Shown here: positions 44,296-52,411 of the stretch, piece after piece
How positions within the stretch are numbered: the first letter of the stretch is position 1
Layout: each line of letters opens with the position of its first letter
Assembly: GCF_026427595.1 (NCBI RefSeq)
Contig: NZ_CP101527.1
Coordinates: 1,497,001 to 1,561,000 of the forward strand
Direction of reading: 5' to 3'
Length of the DNA stretch: 64,000 bases
DNA from: Alkalimarinus sediminis
GTDB taxonomy: Bacteria; Pseudomonadota; Gammaproteobacteria; Pseudomonadales; Oleiphilaceae
The notes under the pieces: model-generated
The model's input: only the letters and a program-made list of their open reading frames with translations
The model's database searches: none
What the model was told of the DNA's origin: nothing
Program-made: the position numbers and the translations under genes

Positions 44296-44959
44296 ATGTC
44301 TAAAATGCAATACCACAGTTTATTTGCGCTGGGCTTGGGGGTAGTTCTGGGTTTATCCGATGACGTGTATGGTCATGACCCAATCTTCAGCCCCGGTCCT
44401 CACGTACTGTTTGAAGGTGGCAAAGAAGTACATGCTGAGTTTCATCGATCTGAACGCGGTAATGAAACTGAAAACGAGGCGACCATCGCACTTAATTACG
44501 GGCTCACCGGCGACTGGGTAGCTGGATTAGAATTGCCTTATCAGTACCTGAAGGGAAGCGACGAGCGTAATGATGGGATTGGTGATCTCACCTTTTCAAC
44601 CAAATACCGCTTTTGGCGGCTCGATTCGCTGGGTGTCCAGGAATCTATGGCGACCTTATTCAAAGTTAAACCCGACACAGCCAGCTCTGGGGAAAGTCCG
44701 CCCCTTGAACCTGACTATCGGCGACGAAGAATCGTATGTTGCCAATTACTGGAATGATCGCATTCACGTGTTTGCGCTCGACGGTACACCTCTTCTCGTA
44801 ATTGGTAATACAGGCAACACCCCCTGTAAATTCAGCGCTCTAGGTGGTGTGGCCATCGCCCCTAACGGCGACCTCTATGTTGCGGATTTTTATAATCAGT
44901 GCGTTCAACATCTCAAGGCTGACGGAGAGTTTATTAGACAGGGGAGGTACCTCCAGTGA
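44296..44959 (+). pseudogene. Chimeric remnant: transporter N-terminus joined to an NHL-repeat fragment
   Basis: From 44296, about 130 codons encode a signal peptide and the first strands of an outer-membrane transporter-like protein (HDPIFSPGPHVLFEGGKEVH, ELPYQYLKGSDERNDGIGDL) related to the MetA-pathway/phenol-type channel family. Similarity ends near 44695. In a second frame, about 44740-44959 encodes an NHL-repeat fragment (YWNDRIHVFALDGTPL, GVAIAPNGDLYVADFYNQCV). Neither half is complete, so a deletion fused two unrelated genes. Confidence 0.7.
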
Positions 44960-45398
44960 AGTGGGTATTTGAACCGAAGAATTTAACTAGCCTACGTCGC
45001 TCGCGACTGGGAATTCAGGAGTGCCTTGAGTTACGGTAGCGCCTTTGCCGCAGAGCGCATCCTTTTTCATGTTGAGTCCGGTGTAGGTACAGCATATGGC
45101 GGTTCATGGACGCAGGATTTTCTGTTCTGTCAGTGGGGCGTTGTACTCATCCTCCCTGTTGATCGCACTTGGCCTGCTATGGTCTGGCCGGATCACAAAA
45201 TAGCACTTTGGCTAGTGAACGTTATTGTCGATGGCGAATTAGTTACAGGTAAAAACCTAGCCTCTGCCTGCGGTGTAGGTAGAGCAGAGTTGAGTAGCTC
45301 TTAGTTAGGCAAAGAGTTACTTGTCTCAATCAGACAAAATGCTATAAAGTTAATGTTGTAAAAATTATCATTCATATGATAAATACAGCGAGAGACTT
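44960..45398. other. Degenerate region without a convincing gene
   Basis: A 92-codon frame at 45026-45304 (YGSAFAAERILFHVESGVGTA at its start) has no ribosome-binding site and odd composition. A hydrophobic string in another frame (SSLLIALGLLWSG) suggests gene debris. A palindrome TTATCAT-TCAT-ATGATAA at 45365-45382 lies just before the next gene and may be its operator. Confidence 0.35.
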
Positions 45399-46214
45399 GT
45401 GACTACCAGTTCGTCAGCGGCAAACATTGAAATTATACCTCGAAAGACTGAGTTCGATTTCTCAGGCGTTCCGGAACGATGGTTGGTTAGTGCCGAGGCC
45501 TCTCACTTTATGCATGCGCTATCTGTGCTGGTGCCCCTAACTGAACGTTTGGTGATAACACGGCTTCGCAATGAAACCCACCGTGTAACCAACCTTCAGT
45601 TAAAGATCGAGATTCAGCAAGTCATCAAACAAGAAGGGATACACGCCCGCCACCATAGAGCGGTTAATCAAACTCTGGTGGCCCATGGCTTTACCGCCAT
45701 ACCCAGATTAGAAGCGGTTCAAACCATGGCGTTTGACTTGCTAGAACGCTGGATGCCCAAACCCTTTGTGGATTCAATCCCTGCGGCGATGGAACACTTT
45801 ACTGCAAACATCAGTAAATCAGTACTTACCGATCAAACCTATTGGTTTGGGGCGCAGGTAGAAACCGATGCCTCAAAATTTCTAAAATGGCATGCCTTTG
45901 AAGAACTGGAACACCAAGCCGTATGCTTTGATCTATACAAACACCTTGGCCATAAATCACTGCCTTTCAGTTTATCACTCATCTTGTTCTGGATGCCCAT
46001 CTCAGCCCTCAGTATTTATACAATTCAAACTTATTTCTTAGCCAAAAGCAGAAAGCTTAGAAGCTTTAAGCACTGGCGTAACTACCTAAAATTTATCCGC
46101 AAAACCTCACCTATCTTTTTTTCCGGAGCTTGGAAATACAGTAAAAAAGGTTATAATCCATGGATGAAGGGAGATCAGAATATTCATCAATCGTTGAAGA
46201 AAGAGATGGAGTAG
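45399..46214 (+). CDS. Predicted metal-dependent hydrolase (PF10118 type)
   Basis: A 271-residue protein with GTG start (no better in-frame start). Residues include the helical, His/Glu-rich pattern EGIHARHHRAVN and WHAFEELEHQAVCFDLYKH, the signature of the predicted metal-dependent hydrolase family. A hydrophobic segment at about 188-210 suggests membrane association. The chemistry of the family is not established. It stands between degenerate DNA and the cytochrome cluster, on the same strand. No direct link to copper is visible. Confidence 0.75.
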   Translation: MTTSSSAANIEIIPRKTEFDFSGVPERWLVSAEASHFMHALSVLVPLTERLVITRLRNETHRVTNLQLKIEIQQVIKQEGIHARHHRAVNQTLVAHGFTAIPRLEAVQTMAFDLLERWMPKPFVDSIPAAMEHFTANISKSVLTDQTYWFGAQVETDASKFLKWHAFEELEHQAVCFDLYKHLGHKSLPFSLSLILFWMPISALSIYTIQTYFLAKSRKLRSFKHWRNYLKFIRKTSPIFFSGAWKYSKKGYNPWMKGDQNIHQSLKKEME

Positions 46215-46484
46215 GAGGGGCGTAATAGTTTTTTTATCTATTTTTCATAAAGCTATCTGACCTCTAAGAATGCAATGGTCCTACCCCGTGTCAACAATTG
46301 GATAATATTGCTGGGGCACCATTTACATAAATTGTTGTTGAACTAAGCCTCCAGAATCCCAATAAACTTGTTTATTACTATTCATTAGTGACCAAACTTC
46401 TTAGTAGCCTGAGAGTATTTTTCAGCTTCAATTCAGTTTCAACCTTTAAAGTCATTGTCACACCGATTGATAAGGAGTGTTGCA

Positions 46485-47102
46485 ATGACAAACACAGCGA
46501 AAAACAGCCCGACAGTTCCACATACGAGTGAAAAAGAGGTCTCTGTTTGGGACCCCCTGGTGCGCATCTTTCACTGGGTACTGGTTGGCGCTTTTTTTAC
46601 CGCCTATATTACGGAAGAAGACTTCCTAACCATTCACTCTTGGGCAGGCTATACAGTACTTGGACTTTTAATATTCAGAATCATTTGGGGAGTTATAGGT
46701 ACAAAACATGCTCGCTTTAAAGACTTCGTATTCACACCCAAATATACCATCCAATTTTTAAAAGATACCTTTTCACTTAAGGCAAAACGTTATCTTGGCC
46801 ACAATCCTGCGGGTGGAGCCATGGTGATTTTGCTAATTTTGAGTTTGATTGTAACCACATTCAGTGGACTGATGATCTTAGGTATTGAGGAAGCACAAGG
46901 CCCTCTTGCGCCCTGGTTATCTGGAGCCAGTCATTCTTTGGGGGATCTATTTGAAGAGCTACATGAATTCTTTGCAAATTTCACTCTGTTTTTGGTTTTT
47001 GTTCATGTGGCGGGAGTGCTGATAGAAAGTATGATTCATGGTGAAAACCTGATTGTTTCAATGTTCAGCGGTACAAAACGCAGCAATAAAACTCCTAAAT
47101 GA
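46485..47102 (+). CDS. Cytochrome b561-type membrane protein
   Basis: About 205 residues from ATG 46485, which has an AAGGAG ribosome-binding site. Four transmembrane helices carry His pairs for two hemes (IFHWVLVG, TIHSWAG, FVHVAG). The opening VWDPLVRIFHW is diagnostic of the di-heme b561/hydrogenase cytochrome b family. It probably feeds quinol electrons to the two cytochromes c encoded next. The 270 bases before it hold no gene. Confidence 0.9.
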   Translation: MTNTAKNSPTVPHTSEKEVSVWDPLVRIFHWVLVGAFFTAYITEEDFLTIHSWAGYTVLGLLIFRIIWGVIGTKHARFKDFVFTPKYTIQFLKDTFSLKAKRYLGHNPAGGAMVILLILSLIVTTFSGLMILGIEEAQGPLAPWLSGASHSLGDLFEELHEFFANFTLFLVFVHVAGVLIESMIHGENLIVSMFSGTKRSNKTPK

Positions 47103-47162
47103 TTGAAGGTGTAGCCACCTTATTTAGAACACACGTATGTTCAGTTAGGCGAGATAAATATT

Positions 47163-47573
47163 ATGAATAAACCCGATCGCAACAAAACGATTTCAGTAAG
47201 CATGTTAATGATTCTGACCTTCAGCTCTTGGGCAGCGGAACGTGATTCATTACTTGATCAATATGTTAGCCAGGGAGCCGGTCAATTTAGCGCTGAACAA
47301 GGCCAAAAACTATGGGAACAATCTGTCGATGGAAATGCTCCGTTTACGACAAGGAGCTGTACTAACTGTCATAGTCAAAACGTAAAGAACAGTGGGAAGC
47401 ATATACGCACTAAGAAAATAATCAAACCAATGGCTCCTTCTGCTAATCCATCGAGTCTTAGTAAGACTAAAAAAATTGAAAAGTGGTTTACACGAAACTG
47501 TAAGTGGACGTTTGGCAGGGTTTGCACTCCGCAAGAAAAGGGCGACATCATCACCTATCTCCAGTCTCAGTAA
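47163..47573 (+). CDS. SHP-type cytochrome c (DUF1924)
   Basis: A 136-residue exported monoheme protein with a signal peptide ending near SSWAA. The heme motif is CTNCH near residue 64, with an NCKWTFGRVC segment near the C-terminus holding two further Cys residues. This is the sphaeroides heme protein (SHP/DUF1924) family, an unusual high-spin cytochrome able to bind oxygen or NO. It usually pairs with a diheme cytochrome c and a cytochrome b, as here. Confidence 0.88.
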   Translation: MNKPDRNKTISVSMLMILTFSSWAAERDSLLDQYVSQGAGQFSAEQGQKLWEQSVDGNAPFTTRSCTNCHSQNVKNSGKHIRTKKIIKPMAPSANPSSLSKTKKIEKWFTRNCKWTFGRVCTPQEKGDIITYLQSQ

Positions 47574-47611
47574 AAATCATACAAGTTCATAGTATATAAA
47601 AGGAAAAAATC

Positions 47612-48196
47612 ATGAGTAAATTCTTGCTTAGTACAACGCTAATAACCACTACACTCCTGATAACCGCCTTGGTGTTTGTAAACAGCGAGCGAGCTTTGAG
47701 CGATGAAAATGGTGAAGAATGGAGTCTATTTGGCTTATCAAGCCTTAAATATATGGGAGTTGCGCCAGTTGATAGTACGACATATAAGGATGAGTGCGGC
47801 AGTTGCCATATGGCCTATTCTCCTGGCTTACTTCCCGTGGACTCTTGGAAAAAGGTGATGCTGAATTTGGAAAACCATTTTGGTGATAATGCGGAACTAG
47901 AGCAGTCAACCTATCAGGAATTACTGAAATACCTGACCGATAATGCGGCAAATCATTCTGAGTACCGTCGTTCGCAGAAAATCGTTCGCTCCCTCAAATC
48001 GAATGAAACAGTCGACAGAATAACCCAGACCCCGTATTTTATCAGAGAACATGATGAAATACCCAAGCGTTTAGTTGTCGATAATCCTGAAGTAGGAAGT
48101 TTTAGTCAGTGCAATCTATGTCACCTAAATGCAAAAAAGGGTAGTTTTAACGAAGATGAAGTAAGCATCCCCGGAGTAGGTTATTGGAAGGACTAG
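47612..48196 (+). CDS. Diheme cytochrome c (DHC family)
   Basis: A 194-residue exported cytochrome. Signal or anchor at about 5-24, heme motifs CGSCH near residue 66 and CNLCH near 169. This is the partner of SHP in the known b561-SHP-DHC electron-transfer set. It lies 38 bp after the SHP gene. Function of the set in vivo is not settled; redox stress sensing or respiration are candidates. Confidence 0.88.
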   Translation: MSKFLLSTTLITTTLLITALVFVNSERALSDENGEEWSLFGLSSLKYMGVAPVDSTTYKDECGSCHMAYSPGLLPVDSWKKVMLNLENHFGDNAELEQSTYQELLKYLTDNAANHSEYRRSQKIVRSLKSNETVDRITQTPYFIREHDEIPKRLVVDNPEVGSFSQCNLCHLNAKKGSFNEDEVSIPGVGYWKD

Positions 48197-48224
48197 TAGC
48201 CCCGATTTTTTAATACATAACCGT

Positions 48225-48245
48225 AAGTACTGCTCGACAAGTACT
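48225..48245 (+). promoter_or_regulatory. Direct repeat upstream of the PepSY/two-component genes
   Basis: AAGTACT at 48225-48231 and again at 48239-48245, in the 78-bp gap before the PepSY gene. A 14-bp repeat spacing is less than two turns, but such pairs are often response-regulator sites. Candidate autoregulatory box only. Confidence 0.35.
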
Positions 48246-48274
48246 ATGCTAAAAATGTCGTATGTAAAGGAGGC

Positions 48275-48601
48275 TTGATGATCAAAAAGTTAAAATGCAT
48301 GTGGAAAAAAACTTTGGTCGTCATTGTTGCGGCTCTGACGGTCTCCTTTTCTATAACTTTACTGGCTGATGATCATGAGAACGCAAAAAAGTTAATGGAG
48401 TCTGGCGATATTGTGCCTCTCGAAACCATTCTCAATCAACTGCAAAAGAGAGCTACAGGACGTGTTATTGAAGTTGAGTTAGAGCGAAAAAATGGTCGTC
48501 TGGTCTATGAAATTGAACAGGTTGATGAACATGGTGTCGTTAGAGAATTTATTTTTGACGCAGCAGACGGCCACGTACTAAAAGAAAAGGTTGAAGACTA
48601 G
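48275..48601 (+). CDS. PepSY-domain periplasmic protein
   Basis: A 108-residue protein with an N-terminal signal or anchor (about 13-32) and one PepSY domain (residues about 45-105: ILNQLQKRATGRVIEVELE, then GRLVYEIEQVDEHG). Small PepSY proteins often precede QseBC/PhoPQ-like systems and may present or block a periplasmic signal. It lies 3 bp before the response regulator. Confidence 0.85.
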   Translation: MMIKKLKCMWKKTLVVIVAALTVSFSITLLADDHENAKKLMESGDIVPLETILNQLQKRATGRVIEVELERKNGRLVYEIEQVDEHGVVREFIFDAADGHVLKEKVED

Positions 48602-48604
48602 ATT

Positions 48605-49273
48605 ATGCGTTTATTGCTGGTTGAAGATGATGTTGATCTGGTTATTTCTCTGCGTAAAGATCTTGAACGCGCTGGTTATGCAGTAGATAACGCTGATAAT
48701 GGCGTTGAAGCTGAATATTTGGGTAAGGAGTCTATTTACGACGCCATTATTCTTGACCTGGGTCTACCTAAACGTAGCGGCTTGGAAGTTCTAGGTCATT
48801 GGCGGGAAGAGGGCTATTCAATGCCGGTGATTATTCTAACGGCGCGGGGTAACTGGCACGAGCGCGTAGATGGCTTCAAAGCAGGGGCGGATGATTACCT
48901 TGGAAAGCCCTTTCATATCGAAGAGCTTCTGGCACGCTTAAATGCTGTATTGCAGCGGTCTCACAACAATGCCCCTTCGGAGCAACTTGAAAAAAGTGGT
49001 CTGGTGTTAGACAGTGCAAAGCAGACAATTACTACAGAAGATAGCGTTACACATGCTTTGACGGGTATAGAATTTCGTTTAGTCCGTTATTTTATGCTTC
49101 ACCCTGGAAAGATATTGTCCAAAGCGATGCTAACGGAACATGTATATGACTTTGACTCCGATAAGGATAGCAATGTGATTGAGGTTTATGTAAAGCGTTT
49201 GAGGCAAATTATCGGTAAGACGCGCATTGAAACCCGTCGCGGGCAAGGATATTTATTCAAGGATACTCAATGA
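48605..49273 (+). CDS. Response regulator, OmpR/PhoP family
   Basis: A 222-residue regulator. Receiver domain at 1-115 with acidic pocket LLVEDDVDL, phosphorylated Asp in IILDLGLPKRSG, Thr/Lys in ILTARGN and LGKPFH. A winged-helix output domain follows (SNVIEVYVKRLRQIIG, TRRGQGYLF). It is closest in pattern to QseB/PhoP. Its stop overlaps the kinase start as ATGA. Confidence 0.93.
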   Translation: MRLLLVEDDVDLVISLRKDLERAGYAVDNADNGVEAEYLGKESIYDAIILDLGLPKRSGLEVLGHWREEGYSMPVIILTARGNWHERVDGFKAGADDYLGKPFHIEELLARLNAVLQRSHNNAPSEQLEKSGLVLDSAKQTITTEDSVTHALTGIEFRLVRYFMLHPGKILSKAMLTEHVYDFDSDKDSNVIEVYVKRLRQIIGKTRIETRRGQGYLFKDTQ

Positions 49274-50592
49274 CACGCTCGCTACAAGGTAAGTTAGGTA
49301 CTGGGCTTTTACTTAGCCTGATGACTGTCTTTATTGTACTTTGGTTGTTCGTCAGTATCAGTATTCGGTACTTAACTGAAGACTACATATACTCTCGACT
49401 CGCTCATGATACAGAAACATTGTTAGCGGCTATCGTCAAAGATTCATCTCTATTAGAGATCGAAACCTCAAGGCTCGGAGCTGTCTATCAACAACCCTTC
49501 TCAGGACACTATTTTGAAATAACACGTGGTGACCAGGTTATTCGTTCTCGTTCACTTTGGGATCAAAGCTTTGAAGACCCTATCGATCAAAGCAGCAAGG
49601 AAGTTCGTTTTTATCAAACAGGGCCTCAGCAGCAACCTTTATTAATGCTGTTGAGTCGTTTTATTAAACAAGAGCAGCCCATTACGATTATCGTTGCAGA
49701 AGATTTTTCTCCTGTTGAGGACACCATTGGTGTTTTCCAATTACGTTTCACGATAAGCACGGTTCTTATATTGTTCATTTTGGTTGTACTTCAAGCATGG
49801 GTAATGCGTAGAGGGTTAAAGCCGCTAACCCAGTTACAAGATGACCTTAAAGCGCTTGAACAAGGTATTATTCGCAGTTTAGAAACCACTGTTCCAAGCG
49901 AGTTGACCCCCTTAGTCAAAGAAATAAACCATTTACACACAGTGCTCGATTCCAGACTAACACGACATCGTAATGCTCTATCAGATCTAGCACACACCCT
50001 CAAGAAACCGCTTACGGTTATTCAGCAGCTATCCAAAGACCCAAATCTGGAAGACCTACCAGAGATAAAACTGGCGCTTCAAAGGCAAGCGGAAACGACC
50101 AAACAACTAACTCAAAGAATCTTGAATCGAGCACGTCTCGCGGGGGCAGTACAGTCTGGAAGACCATTTGACTTTGACAATGACCTTTCAGGATTATTAG
50201 ATACGCTTCGTATGATGTATCGAGATAAAACCGTTTCCATATCAACTAATGATACTTGCGGAATTCAATGCAAGATTGATCGGGAAGATATGCTGGAATT
50301 ACTTGGGAACCTGTTGGATAACGCGTGTAAATGGGCGGTTCACTCAGTACATATAGAGTTCAGCCAGGCATCAGAACTCACCATCACCATCGAAGATGAT
50401 GGCCCAGGTGCGCCGAGAGAATGTATGGAAACAATTAACCAACGGGGTGTGCGATTAGACGAAACGGTTGAAGGCCATGGGTTAGGTCTGGCTATTGTGA
50501 GTGATATCGTCAACCACTATAACGGTACAATGTCCTCTGGCATTTCAAAAAAGCTGGGTGGATTCCAGATCGAAGTTACTCTGCCTTTGTGA
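49270..50592 (+). CDS. Sensor histidine kinase, PhoQ/QseC-like
   Basis: A 440-residue kinase. Transmembrane helices at about 9-30 and 160-180 flank a periplasmic sensor domain of roughly 130 residues. The H-box reads LSDLAHTLKKPLTVIQQL, the N-box LLGNLLDNACKWA, and the G-boxes EDDGPGAP and GHGLGLAIVSDIV. It should respond to a periplasmic or membrane signal, plausibly the redox state of the neighbouring cytochromes or copper. That is inference from the gene order. Confidence 0.93.
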   Translation: MTRSLQGKLGTGLLLSLMTVFIVLWLFVSISIRYLTEDYIYSRLAHDTETLLAAIVKDSSLLEIETSRLGAVYQQPFSGHYFEITRGDQVIRSRSLWDQSFEDPIDQSSKEVRFYQTGPQQQPLLMLLSRFIKQEQPITIIVAEDFSPVEDTIGVFQLRFTISTVLILFILVVLQAWVMRRGLKPLTQLQDDLKALEQGIIRSLETTVPSELTPLVKEINHLHTVLDSRLTRHRNALSDLAHTLKKPLTVIQQLSKDPNLEDLPEIKLALQRQAETTKQLTQRILNRARLAGAVQSGRPFDFDNDLSGLLDTLRMMYRDKTVSISTNDTCGIQCKIDREDMLELLGNLLDNACKWAVHSVHIEFSQASELTITIEDDGPGAPRECMETINQRGVRLDETVEGHGLGLAIVSDIVNHYNGTMSSGISKKLGGFQIEVTLPL

Positions 50593-50800
50593 ACGACATA
50601 ACTCAAAACCGTTTACGTTGATTAAAAACCAGATAAAGCCCTACGCATATCAAGTAACAGGGTAACTCAAAGAGAGGTCGTCACAGATTGCTGTATGTGA
50701 GCACGCGACTGATTTCATTCAGGTTGATTTCAGGTAGAAGAGGTACCCTGAAATTAGAAATCCCAAACCTGTTGAATAAATATTTGATGGAGGGTTTAAG

Positions 50801-51148
50801 ATGCAAGCCCTAGATTATACCCACAGAGGGTCGCCTTTAAATACCGCAGTACTGTTACAGGAAAATGAAGTATATCAAGGCACAGGAGGCGTTAGTCAGC
50901 AAAACCGATCCAGAGTTTTTTTACCGGCATTCTTTGATACGTTGAGTGGCAAGACCTACCTCTCCAGGTTCGCTAACGGACGGCTTGCTCTGATTTACCT
51001 GTTAGACGGTTTACCGAAAGTACTGATAGTAAATTCAACTGCGCCAGAAAAAGACCGTTGTATTAGAAATACTGTCGTTTCCGGCTTTATGTTGGGTGAG
51101 CGCTTTTATACGCGTGATCAGGCAGCTCTGTATATGAGTAAAGGTTGA
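50801..51148 (+). CDS. Hypothetical protein (115 aa)
   Basis: A soluble protein with an excellent GGAGGG ribosome-binding site before the ATG and no signal peptide. It has no motif I recognise (RVFLPAFFDTLSGKTYLSRF and TVVSGFMLGERFYTRDQ are its most ordered segments). It stands alone in the last part of the island, with about 200 bases of non-coding DNA before it. Composition is like that of its neighbours. Confidence 0.55.
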   Translation: MQALDYTHRGSPLNTAVLLQENEVYQGTGGVSQQNRSRVFLPAFFDTLSGKTYLSRFANGRLALIYLLDGLPKVLIVNSTAPEKDRCIRNTVVSGFMLGERFYTRDQAALYMSKG

Positions 51149-51922
51149 ACCAGTATTTATGATAATAAACAATAGAAAGTAACACTCTCAAATTGGCTAG
51201 CTTGTTGCTGATTTTAATACGTACTCAAAACCGGTTCCAGTAAGATAATAATTCACAGATTTTAAAATAAAGGTGGAACCAGGGGTAATGACAAACATCC
51301 CATTTAAATTTGTTAGGGATTAGAAAGTTCATGGGAATATAGGGGAGGGGGAGCGGCATTGCATATTCATGTCGAGCATAATGGTTTTTAACCGAAGCAA
51401 ACATTTACCGTAATAAGTTTTGATGTACTGGTTCAAAGTGCAAGTTAACCAGCGGTCTGGTCATATATTTTAAGAATTGGAGTGTATGGTACTGCGGCAG
51501 GCTGTACAAGATAGGACAGTGCCCACATGGATAGATATATGGACGGTAGGTGCCAACTTATTGGGGTTTACTAACAATTACTATTGATTGCGAAAGCGCG
51601 GTACGAATTATCAGAAATGAGAAAACTGAGTAGTGCCTGGCACTCGACAGTTCTGGCGTAAATGTCTTGAGGGAATTCTGCTGGCAGATCCTGATCAATG
51701 AAAAAATCGATGCTTCAAAAAAAAGCAGTGTTTGCAAAAAAGTTAAAGCTTGGCTAGAAGAAGCGATTGATGCATTTTTCTTGATAAACTGAGCCGATAA
51801 CCAAAATATTAACATTTAGAGGTCAGCATAGGTTGAGAGTTGTCGTACATATCGCGACTTAAGGCGACAATATTGATGATTTAGAAACGATTCATTAACA
51901 GTATGACTGGGAGAGTAATCAT
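51149..51922. other. Long stretch without a supportable gene
   Basis: 774 bases with no gene I can defend. An 85-codon minus-strand frame at 51558-51815 has no recognisable content and no ribosome-binding site. The last 100 bases contain an inverted TTGTCG/CGACAA pair before the antitoxin remnant and probably its promoter. It is likely decayed island DNA. Confidence 0.45.
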
Positions 51923-52237
51923 ATGAGAATCTCTATTATGGAATACCGACAAGAGCTAAAAGCCAAAATCACCTCTATAACTTCTGCAACGCTGAAACGA
52001 AGAGCTTAGTCTGTACGCTTGAATCAGAATGAGAGTGATCACCTGTTTCGTTTCGCGAAAGTGATGAAAGCAGCGATAGTCCTTTTTGAAGGAGACATTA
52101 ATTCCGCAAGGACATGGTGGAATAAACCTATTAGAGAAATCGGAGGGACTGGCCCGATAGCTATAATAGCTACCTCTGTTGAGACAGGTACATTGCAGGG
52201 GCCGATCAGGCGTATAGAGAACGGGGTGTTCGCTTAA
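51923..52237 (+). pseudogene. Xre/MbcA/ParS-type antitoxin remnant with an in-frame stop
   Basis: From ATG 51923 the frame reads 28 codons to TAG 52007-52009. It then continues uninterrupted to 52237 as a recognisable toxin-binding domain of RES-Xre antitoxins (LNQNESDHLFRFAKVM, WWNKPIREIGG, IRRIENGVFA). The CAG-to-TAG type change and the short, unconvincing N-terminus mark it as inactive. No RES toxin gene follows; the recombinase region begins immediately. Confidence 0.7.
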
Positions 52238-52320
52238 TAATTACTGTTTATCGAATAAAAAATAAACATGCCAAGTTGTGAGAAACGACATGAATAGTTT
52301 CCCATGCGAATGGCTGGCTT

Positions 52321-52352
52321 AATATTCCGATAAACATTATTATCGGAATATT
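52321..52352. repeat. Palindrome B before the second recombinase (candidate recombination or operator site)
   Basis: AATATTCCGATAA, centre ACATTA, TTATCGGAATATT: perfect 13-bp arms ending 59 bp before the recombinase ATG. The inner arms TCCGATA and TATCGGA with an 8-bp centre are identical to those of palindrome A at 23394-23427; outer arms differ by a two-base indel and the centres differ. Confidence 0.75.
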
Positions 52353-52411
52353 GACTTATTAGAAATTACATCTATTATTGGCGTTAACTCTATAAAATAA
52401 TTAAGAATGAT

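Noticed and set aside
45026-45304. 92-codon plus-strand frame
   Set aside because: No ribosome-binding site, odd composition, and it lies in debris after a truncated gene.
51558-51815. 85-codon minus-strand frame
   Set aside because: No ribosome-binding site or recognisable motif; probably chance in decayed DNA.
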